64,000 bases of DNA from Alteromonas genovensis (GCF_010500895.1 NZ_JAAAWO010000001.1:434001-498000); one strand, 5' to 3'; numbered from the stretch's first letter, positions 45,572-55,674 are shown. Notes: a model not told the origin generated them from the sequence alone. A program made the numbers and translations.

Positions 45572-47469
45572 TATGATGAACGCTCTTGTATAACGGCATA
45601 TCGGTCATACCACATTTGGTACATCAGCATGCTCCACAATACAATGCCGTGGTCTTTCGTATGGCTTTGATGTTCCTGCCAAATAGAATTAATGGCGGCT
45701 GTATTAAATACATCGCTTAAACCCTCATTGCATTGAAGCAGTTTTGATTCTGACAGTGCTTTTAACTCGCCCCTGAACCATTCATCTAAGGGGGTGCTGA
45801 ACCCCATTTTTTTTCTATACAGCAAAGAGTCGGGAATAAACGGTTTAAACACTTCTTTCAGTAAGTACTTTTTTTCACCATCACGGTATTTTTGTGAAGA
45901 GGGAAGGGTAGCGGCAAATTCTGCCACTTGATAATCAAGAATAGGGGCCCGTACTTCTAGAGAGTTAGCCATACTCATTCTGTCTACTTTCACCAAAATA
46001 TCGCCTGTCATATAGGTTTTAATATCGGTGTACAAAATTTTACTTAAATGGTCAGGTCCATCGGCCTTGTTATACATATCAAGAGTATATTGGCTAGGGT
46101 GGTAACCGTTTAGCGTTGCGGCTACGTCAGGTTTAACCAGCTTATTCCACATATCGTCGGTCATCATACTGTTTGTGATGAAAAAGCCCATGGCGGCATC
46201 GTGCGATAAACTGGTAAGTAGCGATTTCCCCTTTCGTCCAATTGCCCCTGGTAGTGTGCCAACTATTTTAGCAAGACTTGGGAATATCGATTTTCTAACG
46301 CTTTCAGGAAACTTATTTCTAAGTTTGTTTTCGATATCGTCTGTGGTGTACTTTTCGTACCCTGCGAACATTTCGTCGCCGCCATCGCCTGCTAATGCCA
46401 CTGTAACCGCCTTTCTGGCCAGTTCAGACACGAAAAACGTGGGTACTAAGGAAGGGTCGGCAAAGGGCTCATCAAAAAAGCTTGCAATGTGTTCTAATTG
46501 CTCTGCAACATTTTGATGTACCGTAAATTCATGGTGCTCGGTATGGTATTTTTCAGCTATTTCCCGTGCGAAATCCGCTTCATTAAATGCTTTGTTGTCG
46601 AACCCAATGGTACACGTTTTAACTGGCGTGTCGCTCGCTTCGGCCATCATAGCTACCACACCAGAGCTGTCCACACCACCGCTTAAAAAGGCACCTAAAG
46701 GTACATCACTAATCATGCGCTGCTTCGTTACTTTTTCTAGCAGCGTTTTAAGCTTTTGTTTGTTCGTCTCTTCGCTGTCCCCTGTGACATGCTTGAAACT
46801 TAAGTCCCAATACTCTTTTATGGAAAACCCATTTTTATCCAAAACAAGGTAATGCGCAGGGGGGAGCTTGTGAATGTGTTTAAAAATGCTTTTAGGGTCA
46901 GGTACGTACTGGTAGGCAAAAAAGTCGTGCACTGCGTCTAAACGTATTTCTCTTGGAATATCTTGCAGTGCAAGTATGGCCTTAATTTCTGAACCGAACG
47001 CAAAGCGGCCCTTGTCAGAAAAATAATAAAGAGGTTTCTTGCCTAAGCGATCGCGAGCAATAAATAGCTCTTGTTTTGTTTTATCCCAAAGGGCAAAAGC
47101 AAACATACCATTTAATTTGTCGAGGCATTTAACACCTTCTCGCGCGTAAAGCGCTAAGATTATTTCAGTGTCGGTATGGCTTTTAAAGGTAACGCCTTGT
47201 TGCTCAAGATCTGCTCGTAGTTCTAAGAAGTTATAAATTTCACCGTTAAATACAATAACTAAATTATTGTCGGCAGAATACATTGGCTGGTTGCCCGCTT
47301 CCGATAAATCTAAAATACTGAGTCGACGATGACATAAACCAATGTGTTCATCTAAATATATACCGCTTGCGTCGGGGCCTCTGTGCACGATGGCTTTGTG
47401 CATTGCTTCTAGTGAAGCACTTCCGCCTTCCTGATAATTAAACAGGCTAAACCCTGCAATGCCGCACAT
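45571..47469 (-). CDS. XrtA-system amidotransferase (asparagine synthase-like)
   Basis: Class II glutamine amidotransferase of 632 residues. Cys2 in MCGIAGFSLF is the glutaminase nucleophile; the N-terminal Ntn domain continues IVHRGPDASG and VIVFNGEIYNFLELR. The second domain has the ATP pyrophosphatase loop GAFLSGGVDSSGV near residue 262 and AGDGGDEMFAGYEKY. Length and order match the amidotransferase fixed in exosortase-A exopolysaccharide loci (TIGR03108 type), probably forming an amide on a sugar acid or on an amino-acid substituent; the acceptor is unknown. The FemAB-like gene lies 11 bases upstream. Confidence 0.92.
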   Translation of the reverse strand: MCGIAGFSLFNYQEGGSASLEAMHKAIVHRGPDASGIYLDEHIGLCHRRLSILDLSEAGNQPMYSADNNLVIVFNGEIYNFLELRADLEQQGVTFKSHTDTEIILALYAREGVKCLDKLNGMFAFALWDKTKQELFIARDRLGKKPLYYFSDKGRFAFGSEIKAILALQDIPREIRLDAVHDFFAYQYVPDPKSIFKHIHKLPPAHYLVLDKNGFSIKEYWDLSFKHVTGDSEETNKQKLKTLLEKVTKQRMISDVPLGAFLSGGVDSSGVVAMMAEASDTPVKTCTIGFDNKAFNEADFAREIAEKYHTEHHEFTVHQNVAEQLEHIASFFDEPFADPSLVPTFFVSELARKAVTVALAGDGGDEMFAGYEKYTTDDIENKLRNKFPESVRKSIFPSLAKIVGTLPGAIGRKGKSLLTSLSHDAAMGFFITNSMMTDDMWNKLVKPDVAATLNGYHPSQYTLDMYNKADGPDHLSKILYTDIKTYMTGDILVKVDRMSMANSLEVRAPILDYQVAEFAATLPSSQKYRDGEKKYLLKEVFKPFIPDSLLYRKKMGFSTPLDEWFRGELKALSESKLLQCNEGLSDVFNTAAINSIWQEHQSHTKDHGIVLWSMLMYQMWYDRYAVIQERSS

Positions 47470-47480
47470 ACTTTACGATC

Positions 47481-48566
47481 CTATAATGAAATGTAAGGCC
47501 GAATTAACGACCCTGCTGAAACAGTTATACTAAGCGGTAGCTTTTGCCATATGCTTTCTGCCATTGAACGCAGTTTACTCTGTTGCGACGAATCAATTTC
47601 TTCTGTAATCGGTCTACCTGTTGAATTGTACTTTTGCCAGTTAAGCAGTTGCGGCTCAGCGCCCCATTGCTTTTTAAACTTGTAAGTACCCTCTTCAAAA
47701 GTAGAACGGCCAAAATCAAAGCACTCGACGCTGTTATCAGCACAATGAGCTAATAACGACCAATACAAAAGCATATTAGGTGCAAGTTTGTTGTATTCCC
47801 GAAGTGTTGAGGCCCACGGAATAGAGGCATTAGTGTTATTTTTGATAACTAACCCTGCACCAATTGCTTTGCCGTCGTGGTAAACCACACCAATAACGCT
47901 GTTGCTGCCGTATGCTTTAATTACCTGTTGAAACCACTTTTTAGCGTGTACAGGCGAGCCTAAATCTCGCATGTTCGTTGCATAAACGTTGTAAAATTCG
48001 TCAATGAATTTTTGTTCAGTTCCAAGAACTGCAGTTAGGCCATTCTTTTCAGCTTTGCGAATTTGACTACGAAGCTTAGATTTAAAACCTGCCAATAGTG
48101 CTTCACTACTTTCAGGTAAAGGCAAAAGCATACGCACTTTTTGGTGTTTAAGTGATTCAGGCTGTTGAGCTGTGTTATCAATATTGCGTACTTCTAATTT
48201 TTTAGTGTTCGTTTTACTTACGTATTCAACTAAGTACTGTCGCAGTTGTTCTTCAATTTCTGCGTTGTCACCAATAGCGTAGCCCACATCACAGTATGGA
48301 AGGGCGCAAAGCTGAGCGCCTAAAAAAGGCGCTCTCATAATTACTGAGGGCATTACGCCCACGATGCTCTGAGTCTCCTTATTTTTAGCTATGATGCCAA
48401 AGCTGTCATGGCCATAAGCACCTTTGACTGCTTGCAGCCAACCAAAACGATGGTAGGCAGATGCACGGGTATGCTGGCTTACGTAATCGTTCCACCTGTG
48501 TAAGTCGCTATACGCAGCGATTTGAATTTCTATCTGACTATCAAAATTTTGAACATCATTTTCCAA
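47481..48566 (-). CDS. XrtA-system FemAB-family protein
   Basis: 361-residue protein of the FemAB/GNAT superfamily, the version tied to exosortase-A clusters (TIGR03019 type). Visible blocks are HTRASAYHRFGWLQAVKGAYGH, LLPLPESSEALLAGFKSKLRSQIRKAEKNGL, and VECFDFGRSTFEEGTYKFKKQWGAEP, the characteristic C-terminal signature. FemAB proteins transfer amino acids from aminoacyl-tRNA, or acyl groups, to amino groups. With the neighbouring amidotransferase this suggests an amino-acid or acyl-amide substituent on the polymer; this is inference. It overlaps the deacetylase-like gene by 11 bases. Confidence 0.9.
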   Translation of the reverse strand: MENDVQNFDSQIEIQIAAYSDLHRWNDYVSQHTRASAYHRFGWLQAVKGAYGHDSFGIIAKNKETQSIVGVMPSVIMRAPFLGAQLCALPYCDVGYAIGDNAEIEEQLRQYLVEYVSKTNTKKLEVRNIDNTAQQPESLKHQKVRMLLPLPESSEALLAGFKSKLRSQIRKAEKNGLTAVLGTEQKFIDEFYNVYATNMRDLGSPVHAKKWFQQVIKAYGSNSVIGVVYHDGKAIGAGLVIKNNTNASIPWASTLREYNKLAPNMLLYWSLLAHCADNSVECFDFGRSTFEEGTYKFKKQWGAEPQLLNWQKYNSTGRPITEEIDSSQQSKLRSMAESIWQKLPLSITVSAGSLIRPYISL

Positions 48567-49584
48567 AATAATGCTCCTTTGGCGAGTTTGCGATTAATGG
48601 TACTTCGCTCTCTTTTAGTCGCTCAGCTGCTTCAGTGATAGTGCAAAACGAAATATTTGCTTTTGTTTCCAAGTCTTTTAAAAAGTCAATAATACGAAGA
48701 CAAATTAAGTCATAAGCGTTATCTACATTAAGTAAACCAGTTACACCATCAATTAAGCTGGAGCTATGTAAATACATGTGTATTACCTTATGCTGCTTAC
48801 TCAAGCAGGTATCACTTAGCTCAATCATACTATTAGTGTCGGATAACTCAGGACTAAGGTATATTTTTTTGAGAATTTTGGTATGCCAAAGCATGCCAAT
48901 TATTCTTAACATTGAAAATGGAGGCCTAGATAAAACTGAATGGATATTATCTGCATTGCGGAAGTTTGATACGTTAAAGCCAGCAGTAACAGGAATTTCC
49001 ATTATGTTTTGTTGATTTCCAGGTTGAAGGGCATTGTCAAAGCTAGGGTAGTATGGAGTATTAGGTGCGCCCTTGCAGTGAAAGAATGGGTTTTCGTAAA
49101 ACGGGTACACGCTGCTATCTACAGTAATTCCGCGCGATGCAAGCAGTTCAAGCGTTTTACCTTTCATACCCCAACGACCGCTTCTAAAGGAGCGTGGCGT
49201 AACTCCTATTTTTTCATTGATAACACGGTTTAGTTCATCAAGTTTTTGTACAACTTGTTCTTCAGGCAAATTAATAACATGGGATTCCGCTTCTGTTGTT
49301 TTACCAAAGTAGGGCGGGTTACACCACGGATGTAAATGGGCACCAATTTCTGCTTTTTTGGTTTTTACAAACTCGCGAAGAATATGGCTGCCCTGAGCGT
49401 CGTTGGCCACAGCATAATCAACAAAATAGGTGGGCCTTATGCCTAGCGACTCACAAAAGGCTTGAAATGCAGGAAGCTTCTCAACATTTTTTACTGAACA
49501 ATCATGCTGGGGAAACTCACTGTCCCACTGCCATTCTTCTTCAGTGTCTATGGTGAGTACAAACAATACGTTTGGTTTACCCAT
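48556..49584 (-). CDS. Polysaccharide deacetylase-like protein (WalW type)
   Basis: 342-residue protein with a NodB-like TIM-barrel pattern: VLFVLTIDTEEEWQWD (metal Asp region), RPTYFVDYAVAND, EIGAHLHPWCNPPYF (metal histidines H-L-H-P-W), then FRSGRWGMKGKTLELLASRGITVDSS. These match the WalW-like branch of polysaccharide deacetylases rather than the deacetylase at 25176. No signal peptide. It overlaps the GT4 gene upstream by 8 bases and the FemAB-like gene downstream by 11, so it is firmly inside the operon. Substrate unknown, probably an N- or O-acetyl group on a precursor. Confidence 0.8.
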   Translation of the reverse strand: MGKPNVLFVLTIDTEEEWQWDSEFPQHDCSVKNVEKLPAFQAFCESLGIRPTYFVDYAVANDAQGSHILREFVKTKKAEIGAHLHPWCNPPYFGKTTEAESHVINLPEEQVVQKLDELNRVINEKIGVTPRSFRSGRWGMKGKTLELLASRGITVDSSVYPFYENPFFHCKGAPNTPYYPSFDNALQPGNQQNIMEIPVTAGFNVSNFRNADNIHSVLSRPPFSMLRIIGMLWHTKILKKIYLSPELSDTNSMIELSDTCLSKQHKVIHMYLHSSSLIDGVTGLLNVDNAYDLICLRIIDFLKDLETKANISFCTITEAAERLKESEVPLIANSPKEHYFGK

Positions 49585-50689
49585 TTTGCTGCTCGTTTAG
49601 CATAGTAGAGAACAATTCGTAGTATTCATCAGCCATCCGCTGTGCTGAGAAATTTTCTTGCACAAATGTGCGCGCGTTCTGCGCTAGCTGCTGAGCGTAA
49701 TGAGTATCGTCTAGTAACGTTTCCCAGTCTTTTTGAAGTTGCTGGGTATCATGAAGCGGTGTGAGTAATCCGCTTTCTTTGTGAGTAATAAGTTGGTCAA
49801 TACCAGCAATGTTATAGGCCGAAACCGGAATTTCCATGGCGCAGGCCTCCATTAAACAACGCGGAATGCCTTCAAGTGTGGATGTCATTACAAACATATT
49901 AAAATCGCGAAGTTGTTCTAGCCTGTCATTTCTAAAGCCTAAAAATGATATTGCCCCTTCGCTGTCTAACGTGTTTGCATAAGATTCTAACTTAGGCCTG
50001 TCTTCACCATCCCCTAGAAACACTAACTCTATATCATTACGCTTTTTATACAGCGCATCAAAGCAATCTAGTATAGCGGTAATGTTTTTGCGGCTAATCA
50101 TTTGGCCAACAAACCCTATTACCTTTTTACTGTTCTCCGGCTTTGATTGCTTGGTTACTCTTACAGCTTCAACTTCTGATAAATCTACGCCATTTTGAAT
50201 ATAAGCTAATTTATGTTCAGCAATGTTGAATTGCTTTACATCGGACATAAGCTGCCTAGAAAGTGGCACCACTTTGTCTGCAAAGCGCATTGCCTGGCAT
50301 CCGGCCCAAATAAATAGGCGAAGTTTAAAGTCTGCCGCATTTTCAAAGCCGTGTGGCGTTACAACGCAGGGAATGCCCGCTTTTTTAGCCGCCATAACCC
50401 CTAAAATATCTGACTTATAACCGTGGGTATGAATAATATCGATGTTATTGTCTTTTATAAGTGCAGCGAGTTTTTTTACGGCACCTAAATCGAATCGGCC
50501 ATGCATAGGAACGTGGTGGGTTTTACCGATAGGTTGAAATTGTTTAACGAGCTCTAAGTCTTCGGTGCCTGGCTCTAACGTTACTGCCAGCTCGCTAGTT
50601 ACATGACTAGGCATGTGTTTAGACAGTGCCAATACCCAGCGCTCTGCGCCATAAAAACCCGTAGAACAAATAAACTGCAATATTTTCAT
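49577..50689 (-). CDS. Glycosyltransferase family 4
   Basis: GT-B enzyme of 370 residues: FICSTGFYGAERWVLALSKHM at the N-terminus, IIHTHGYKSDILGVMAAKK, VIGFVGQMISRKNITAILDCF, and STLEGIPRCLMEACAMEIPVSA at the donor site, where the E-x7-E element is shifted but recognisable. It stands 2 bases from the GT2 gene upstream and overlaps the deacetylase-like gene downstream. No membrane segment. Donor and linkage unknown. Confidence 0.88.
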   Translation of the reverse strand: MKILQFICSTGFYGAERWVLALSKHMPSHVTSELAVTLEPGTEDLELVKQFQPIGKTHHVPMHGRFDLGAVKKLAALIKDNNIDIIHTHGYKSDILGVMAAKKAGIPCVVTPHGFENAADFKLRLFIWAGCQAMRFADKVVPLSRQLMSDVKQFNIAEHKLAYIQNGVDLSEVEAVRVTKQSKPENSKKVIGFVGQMISRKNITAILDCFDALYKKRNDIELVFLGDGEDRPKLESYANTLDSEGAISFLGFRNDRLEQLRDFNMFVMTSTLEGIPRCLMEACAMEIPVSAYNIAGIDQLITHKESGLLTPLHDTQQLQKDWETLLDDTHYAQQLAQNARTFVQENFSAQRMADEYYELFSTMLNEQQNG

Positions 50690-50691
50690 TA

Positions 50692-51657
50692 TTATTTATG
50701 CGAGCTGGTGGTTACCGAGCCGCGTGCTCCTAATAGTGTTCCTATGGCTCTTGCTGGAAAGTACACAAGGTAAAAGCGTAGGCAATTAAAAAACGATACT
50801 GTGTTGCCTACCAACTTTTTAAGCCTAAATGTATATGCCAAAAGAGGTGCTCCTGCGATTATGCTGAATATAATAGCGAAGTTGGTTTGTGAATACAGTA
50901 GGCAAAGCAATAAAATTATAATGCCTAAGCTAACGGCAAAAGGAACGATAAAGCTAGGTAGCTCACGAAGCGGTATCGGCCTGCCACTGGTTGACGCTAT
51001 ATTTGATTGTCCACGCCAAATTTCTTTTTTAAACATGGGGCCGAAGGCTTTGTCTTCCCCTAAGTGCACATAATGAGTCTCAGAGGTGTAGTAAAGGCCG
51101 CCATGTTCGTTAACTTGCCCAGTAAAATAATAATCTTCGCAGGTTAAAAGGTGTTCTGGAAAGCCATTTACTTTTGCAAAGGTGTCTTTGTGCAAAAACA
51201 GATTCCTGCCAGGCAAAAAGCTAACGGTGGTATCTAACTCAGCATTGCTAAGCGAGGTTCTTATTCGCTCTAGCGGCGGCGCATTTTCTGAGTTAATTTG
51301 CATTGCAGCGACTAAGGCAAGCGAAGGTGAATGCTTTAGTTTTTGAAGCATTACCAGCGCATAGTCACTTGCAAGGCTGACATCAGCATCGAGAAACGCA
51401 AAGTAAGTACCTTTCGCCTTTTCCGCGCCTAAGTTTCTAGAATGCGAAATACTTTTTGCATCATCGTTGTAAATAATATTTAAAGAAAAGAATTGTTCAA
51501 ACTCTTTGAGCCTAGACGATACATTGGTGTTTTGGCTAACAAGAACCACTTCAAATTGATCTTCGGGCAGGGTTTGATGCTTTATACTTTCGAGGGTGTC
51601 GATAAGCATCTTCTCTCTGCCTTTGTGAGGGATTATAAAGCTAATTAACGCGGTCAT
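50692..51657 (-). CDS. Glycosyltransferase family 2 with C-terminal helices
   Basis: GT2 enzyme of 321 residues. The core reads ISFIIPHKGREKMLIDTLESI, VVLVSQNTNVSS, SHSRNLGAEKAKGTYFAFLDADVSL (D-A-D for metal binding), then GRNLFLHKDTFAKVNGFPE and LTCEDYYFTGQV (E-D-x-Y acceptor base region). Two helices at about 235-290 anchor the C-terminus in the membrane. It is 10 bases downstream of the YetA-like gene and is probably transcribed with it. Confidence 0.86.
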   Translation of the reverse strand: MTALISFIIPHKGREKMLIDTLESIKHQTLPEDQFEVVLVSQNTNVSSRLKEFEQFFSLNIIYNDDAKSISHSRNLGAEKAKGTYFAFLDADVSLASDYALVMLQKLKHSPSLALVAAMQINSENAPPLERIRTSLSNAELDTTVSFLPGRNLFLHKDTFAKVNGFPEHLLTCEDYYFTGQVNEHGGLYYTSETHYVHLGEDKAFGPMFKKEIWRGQSNIASTSGRPIPLRELPSFIVPFAVSLGIIILLLCLLYSQTNFAIIFSIIAGAPLLAYTFRLKKLVGNTVSFFNCLRFYLVYFPARAIGTLLGARGSVTTSSHK

Positions 51658-51667
51658 TTTAGCTCTC

Positions 51668-54193
51668 TCACGGTTTGCCTAGCCATTGTTGAAGTTGCGC
51701 AAAGCGCTTTACTGCTTGGGTGCGCTCTTTGCCAAGGGAAAAATGACGAATTGAAGTAAACAGAAACGAACTAAGACTCTCTGAGTGTGTTTCTATCTTC
51801 ATGCTGCTGTCTATAAACATGGGGCGCGGTATTGCCTCGAAGGATTCAAAGTTCATATTTTGCATCATCAAACACAGCAGACGTGTGGTCTCACTTTCTT
51901 TAGTGCTAGTAAGTCTATCGATAATCTTGGTTTGTAAATCATGCTTTTTGTTTTCTATTTCGCTCACTAAGTTGGGTAGGTAGGCTTCGGCAAAAGCGAG
52001 TAAACAAAGCTTTCGTAAATCTTGACCTGTCCATGTTTCATTCGGAAACTCTAAAATGTCAGGCTTTTCTAAATACACATATTCGTTGTTAACCATCCAG
52101 GTTACATAATGCGATAGTGCTTTAACTGCATAGGCATAGTCGTAATCATTTTGCCGATGCAGTTCTTTAAGCTGAATAAACCGGCAAACTGCCTGAAAGA
52201 AGACAGTATAAAACCATGTTGCTTCAACATTGTCTAAATTTCTCTCACTAATATCATCTAAAGGCGAAACCGTGTGCTGAATGATATGTGCGCATTTTTT
52301 TAAATCTTCTGTTTCACTTAACAAAGTATATCTATCCATTAGAGCCTGCAGATAATTACCCGTTCCTCTGTCTAATGGGTACTGACCTGTTTTTACGTTT
52401 TTAATGCCTTCTGTTCCTGAATTTTTGACCAGCAATAAAGCATTTAGCAGCGTGCCATCACCTTCATAGTATCTTTCTATCCAGTCACAAATTTCTAGCA
52501 AAGCGTTTTTGGAGGTGCTGCTTCCGGTCAATAAGTAGTGATGCAGCAAGCCGTTGGTATAGCAATGCTGTCCACCTGGGCCACCGCCGCCAGCGTGGTC
52601 TTCGTATACACCTGTCGGTTGGTTTTTTGAATACGTTCTATGCCCTGCAGTATGTGCAGGTACATAGTGATCGGTATGCCAAAAAAGCCCCCCAGAGTAC
52701 TCAGGCTTATCAAGGGAAGTGTGATAAACATCAATATTGGCAACATGTTTTGCCAAGTTATCTGCTAACTCTTTCCAACGGTGATCGCCACTCACCGTCC
52801 ATTGATATAGCATGCCGCAAAGCGGGTCGTACTGATTGTTGTAATGAGAGACAAAGTAAGTTGCGTCTGGAGCCAACGCCTTTTCGTGGTCGGCATATAG
52901 TTCGCCAAAATGCCGCCACCCAAATTCATCAATACTGTCACGCTTGTCAAAAAATGAGTTGTCGCCTTCTATTCCTTTTTCCACAAGTTGCTGAAGTTGT
53001 CGAGGGGCATTGAAGGGCGTAAAGGGAAGGCATGAGGTGTGCTGAATCCAGTCTTTGCAAAGTGTCACTTCGAAGGTGGTAATGGGGCCTACCGATAAAG
53101 TTATAGTTCGCGTTAACTGCTCTCCTGGTTGTAGTTCTTGTGGTTCACTATCTTTCGCACCTAGCAAGCTAACAAACGTACTATCTTTAGTCGCGGTCAT
53201 TGCTGAGGGAAAGTGCTGCCAAAACTCTTTTGCTTCAAGCACATAATCAGAACTGTCTTCTAAATTAAATGTAGCGAAAGGTTGGCATTGATCAGCTTCG
53301 TATTCTAATTCGCCATTGCGAAAAACTTTAACGCCTTTATGGGCTAAGTTTACTTCGTCGCCAGCGTTCACATGCACAGGGCTTTGCCAATGTGGCTTTC
53401 CACTGGATGCCTGGTGAATGAACGCACTGTCAAAAGTGGGATTAAGCGTTTGATTATCGTTGACATATAAGGTGTTAGCTTGCTTGCTTATAGCGAGTGA
53501 CAACTCATTAATACATATAGATGATGGGTCGCCTAAGTCCCATTGTCCATTTGGGTGCAAAGATGCCGCTGGGTTAGTTATGGTGATATCGCTTAACACG
53601 TCACCATTGGCTAAAAAAACCGTGCTTTGATATTCAATATCCAGGGCTTTGTTTTGTATCTCAAGCTGCCCTGTGTGTTTAATTCTCACTGCTACATTAT
53701 GGCAATGGCTTCTTAACACCGTATAACTAAAATCACTTATATGTGAAAAGGGCAGGGCGTTGTGTTTGTTGCCGTAGTAGTGGGTTAACGACGCTGTTAG
53801 TTCATTATTGAAGTGTAAACAACCTGGATGATTGCGATTTATCGTAACCATCTTGCCGTTTGATAGCGTGATGTCTATTAGGCCCTTCGAGTCTCTTGGC
53901 TTAACGGGATTAATGTAAGTAGGCTGAGTGACTTTAGCCAGTTTTAGCGAGTAATTTCTGGTTTCATTTGACGGTATAGACGTTATACCCGTGATGTATA
54001 GCCACTTTATTGAGCCGTTGTGCCACAAATGCCGAACTTCCAGTGAAGCCCTTACATACTCACCATCTTCATCAATTAATTCGAGTGGTTCTGAAACCGA
54101 AAACTTACCTTCAGGGCAAGGCACTCCAACACAGAATGAGCCGCGTTGAGTGTGCGAACTCGCGTTACGTAAACTAAAAACAATATGCTGCAT
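51668..54193 (-). CDS. PcRGLX/YetA-like protein (polysaccharide lyase-type fold)
   Basis: A large protein (841 residues from ATG 54193; a TTG at 54241 would add 16). The N-terminal part resembles the RIFT-barrel domain of the YetA/exo-rhamnogalacturonan-lyase family: RGSFCVGVPCPEGKFSVSEP, then EVRHLWHNGSIKWLYITG. The second half is helical like an alpha/alpha toroid, with FGWRHFGELYADHE, the family's most typical motif, and GGPGGQHCYTNGLLHHYLLTG. No signal peptide or membrane segment is visible, odd for an enzyme acting on mature polymer. It may trim or edit lipid-linked precursor, or be released some other way. It is the first gene of the long minus-strand operon. Family moderate, activity unproven. 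Confidence 0.62.
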   Translation of the reverse strand: MQHIVFSLRNASSHTQRGSFCVGVPCPEGKFSVSEPLELIDEDGEYVRASLEVRHLWHNGSIKWLYITGITSIPSNETRNYSLKLAKVTQPTYINPVKPRDSKGLIDITLSNGKMVTINRNHPGCLHFNNELTASLTHYYGNKHNALPFSHISDFSYTVLRSHCHNVAVRIKHTGQLEIQNKALDIEYQSTVFLANGDVLSDITITNPAASLHPNGQWDLGDPSSICINELSLAISKQANTLYVNDNQTLNPTFDSAFIHQASSGKPHWQSPVHVNAGDEVNLAHKGVKVFRNGELEYEADQCQPFATFNLEDSSDYVLEAKEFWQHFPSAMTATKDSTFVSLLGAKDSEPQELQPGEQLTRTITLSVGPITTFEVTLCKDWIQHTSCLPFTPFNAPRQLQQLVEKGIEGDNSFFDKRDSIDEFGWRHFGELYADHEKALAPDATYFVSHYNNQYDPLCGMLYQWTVSGDHRWKELADNLAKHVANIDVYHTSLDKPEYSGGLFWHTDHYVPAHTAGHRTYSKNQPTGVYEDHAGGGGPGGQHCYTNGLLHHYLLTGSSTSKNALLEICDWIERYYEGDGTLLNALLLVKNSGTEGIKNVKTGQYPLDRGTGNYLQALMDRYTLLSETEDLKKCAHIIQHTVSPLDDISERNLDNVEATWFYTVFFQAVCRFIQLKELHRQNDYDYAYAVKALSHYVTWMVNNEYVYLEKPDILEFPNETWTGQDLRKLCLLAFAEAYLPNLVSEIENKKHDLQTKIIDRLTSTKESETTRLLCLMMQNMNFESFEAIPRPMFIDSSMKIETHSESLSSFLFTSIRHFSLGKERTQAVKRFAQLQQWLGKP

Positions 54194-54401
54194 TGGGCTA
54201 CTTGTACGTCTTCCGTGATAGGCAATTTTAAAACACCGCAATACTTTATATCACTTGTTATGTAATGCCAACGTGTTTACCTTTCTATGCAATTGAACAA
54301 TAGAATGGCAACACGGCTAGAAAAAATGCAAACAGAGTTTGCCGTGTGAAGTGAGAGACATAGTCAATATATTGGAATCAAAACTTCTACTGTTGGTTAT
54401 T

Positions 54402-54430
54402 TTGACGAGTTACAGCCTACAACGTACTAT
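54402..54430 (+). promoter_or_regulatory. Sigma-70-like promoter ahead of GT4 gene
   Basis: TTGACG (54402-54407) and TACTAT (54425-54430) are separated by exactly 17 bases and point into the gene starting at about 54457. It is the best consensus-like promoter in the 263-base divergent gap. Confidence 0.55.
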
Positions 54431-54456
54431 AGCTAAGGGAATTAAAAATTTTGCTA

Positions 54457-55674
54457 ATGGACGTAAAAATGGCGAAGCTTCGCAAAATCACTGTCGTATC
54501 TCAGCGGGTGCCTTACCCGCCCAATAAGGGCGAAAAGCTTCGTACTTATCATCAGATTGAGTTTTTAACACAACTTGGCTATTGCGTTGATGTGCTTTGT
54601 TTAGGCGAAAACACACAAGATAGTGCCGACGCAAAGGAGCTTGGTAAGAAGTTAGATATTTCGGTGACAGTATTCCCTCTTCCTCATAAAATTAAGCGCT
54701 ATAGTTGGGCATTGCTGCATCGACAAGCCATTAGCGTTGGCGCGTTTTATAGCAGTGCGCTTCAAAAGGAAGTGAATGCCTGTTTAATAAATGGCTGCGA
54801 TGCACTATTACTCAGCGCTTCAAGTCTTGGATACTATGTGTTTAATGCTGCTAATTATGATGATAGAACGTGTGCGCTTTTTATGGATATGATGGATGTA
54901 GACTCTGATAAATGGCGACAGTATGCTGAGTCGAGTTCATTTCCTATGAGAGTGGTATATCGTCGAGAGAGCAAGCGAATAAAAAGGCTTGAAGCGAGAG
55001 CGAATAAAGAGTTTGAAGACACATTTCTTATTGCTAAAGAGGAAACCCGGTTATTTGAAAAAACAGTGAGTGCGTTCAAACCGGTTAAAGTGCTAGGAAA
55101 CGGTTTAGATTTTTCTGCTTTTTTTCCCGCCCCAACGCCTGCGAACGACACAAATTTTCTCTTCACTGGCGTTATGGATTACAAACCAAACGTAGATGCC
55201 GTTATGTGGTTTGTAGAACACTGCTGGCCAATAATAAAGCAAAGTTTGCCTGGCGCCACCTTCACAGTAGGTGGCATGAACCCGACAAAAGAGATACAGC
55301 AATTATCAGAGCGAGACAAAGCGATTGAAGTTACTGGGTTTGTAGACGATATGCTGCCTTTCTTTCATAAAGCGACTGCCTTTGTTGCTCCGTTTCGACT
55401 TGCGAGGGGCGTTCAGAACAAAGTGCTACAGGCTGCTGCATGCAAATTACCCGTGATAACCACTAGCATGGGAGCCGAGGGAATTAGCTATGCGAGTGAG
55501 AATACTATGTATATTGCAAACGAAGAAAGCAGCTTTATAGACGCCTGTGTAGATTGCGTAAAAAAAACTGACACAGCGCAACAGCTAGCAGATAACGCAT
55601 ATAATGCGTTACACAGTACATATTCTTGGAATCAGCAGTTACAGCCGCTTAAACAGGCATTGGAAAAAATATGA
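54457..55674 (+). CDS. PEP-CTERM/XrtA-system glycosyltransferase (TIGR03087 type)
   Basis: GT-B enzyme of about 405 residues. The start VVSQRVPYPPNKGEKLRTYHQIEFL is the signature of the glycosyltransferase subfamily found in exosortase-A loci. Later blocks are FLFTGVMDYKPNVDAVMWFVEHCWP, VTGFVDDMLPFFHKATAFVAPFRLARGVQNKVLQAAACKLPV, and ITTSMGAEGI, the donor-side end. ATG 54457 and ATG 54469 are both possible; neither has a strong ribosome site. A promoter at 54402-54430 lies upstream. Its end overlaps the acetyltransferase gene by four bases. Confidence 0.88.
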   Translation: MDVKMAKLRKITVVSQRVPYPPNKGEKLRTYHQIEFLTQLGYCVDVLCLGENTQDSADAKELGKKLDISVTVFPLPHKIKRYSWALLHRQAISVGAFYSSALQKEVNACLINGCDALLLSASSLGYYVFNAANYDDRTCALFMDMMDVDSDKWRQYAESSSFPMRVVYRRESKRIKRLEARANKEFEDTFLIAKEETRLFEKTVSAFKPVKVLGNGLDFSAFFPAPTPANDTNFLFTGVMDYKPNVDAVMWFVEHCWPIIKQSLPGATFTVGGMNPTKEIQQLSERDKAIEVTGFVDDMLPFFHKATAFVAPFRLARGVQNKVLQAAACKLPVITTSMGAEGISYASENTMYIANEESSFIDACVDCVKKTDTAQQLADNAYNALHSTYSWNQQLQPLKQALEKI

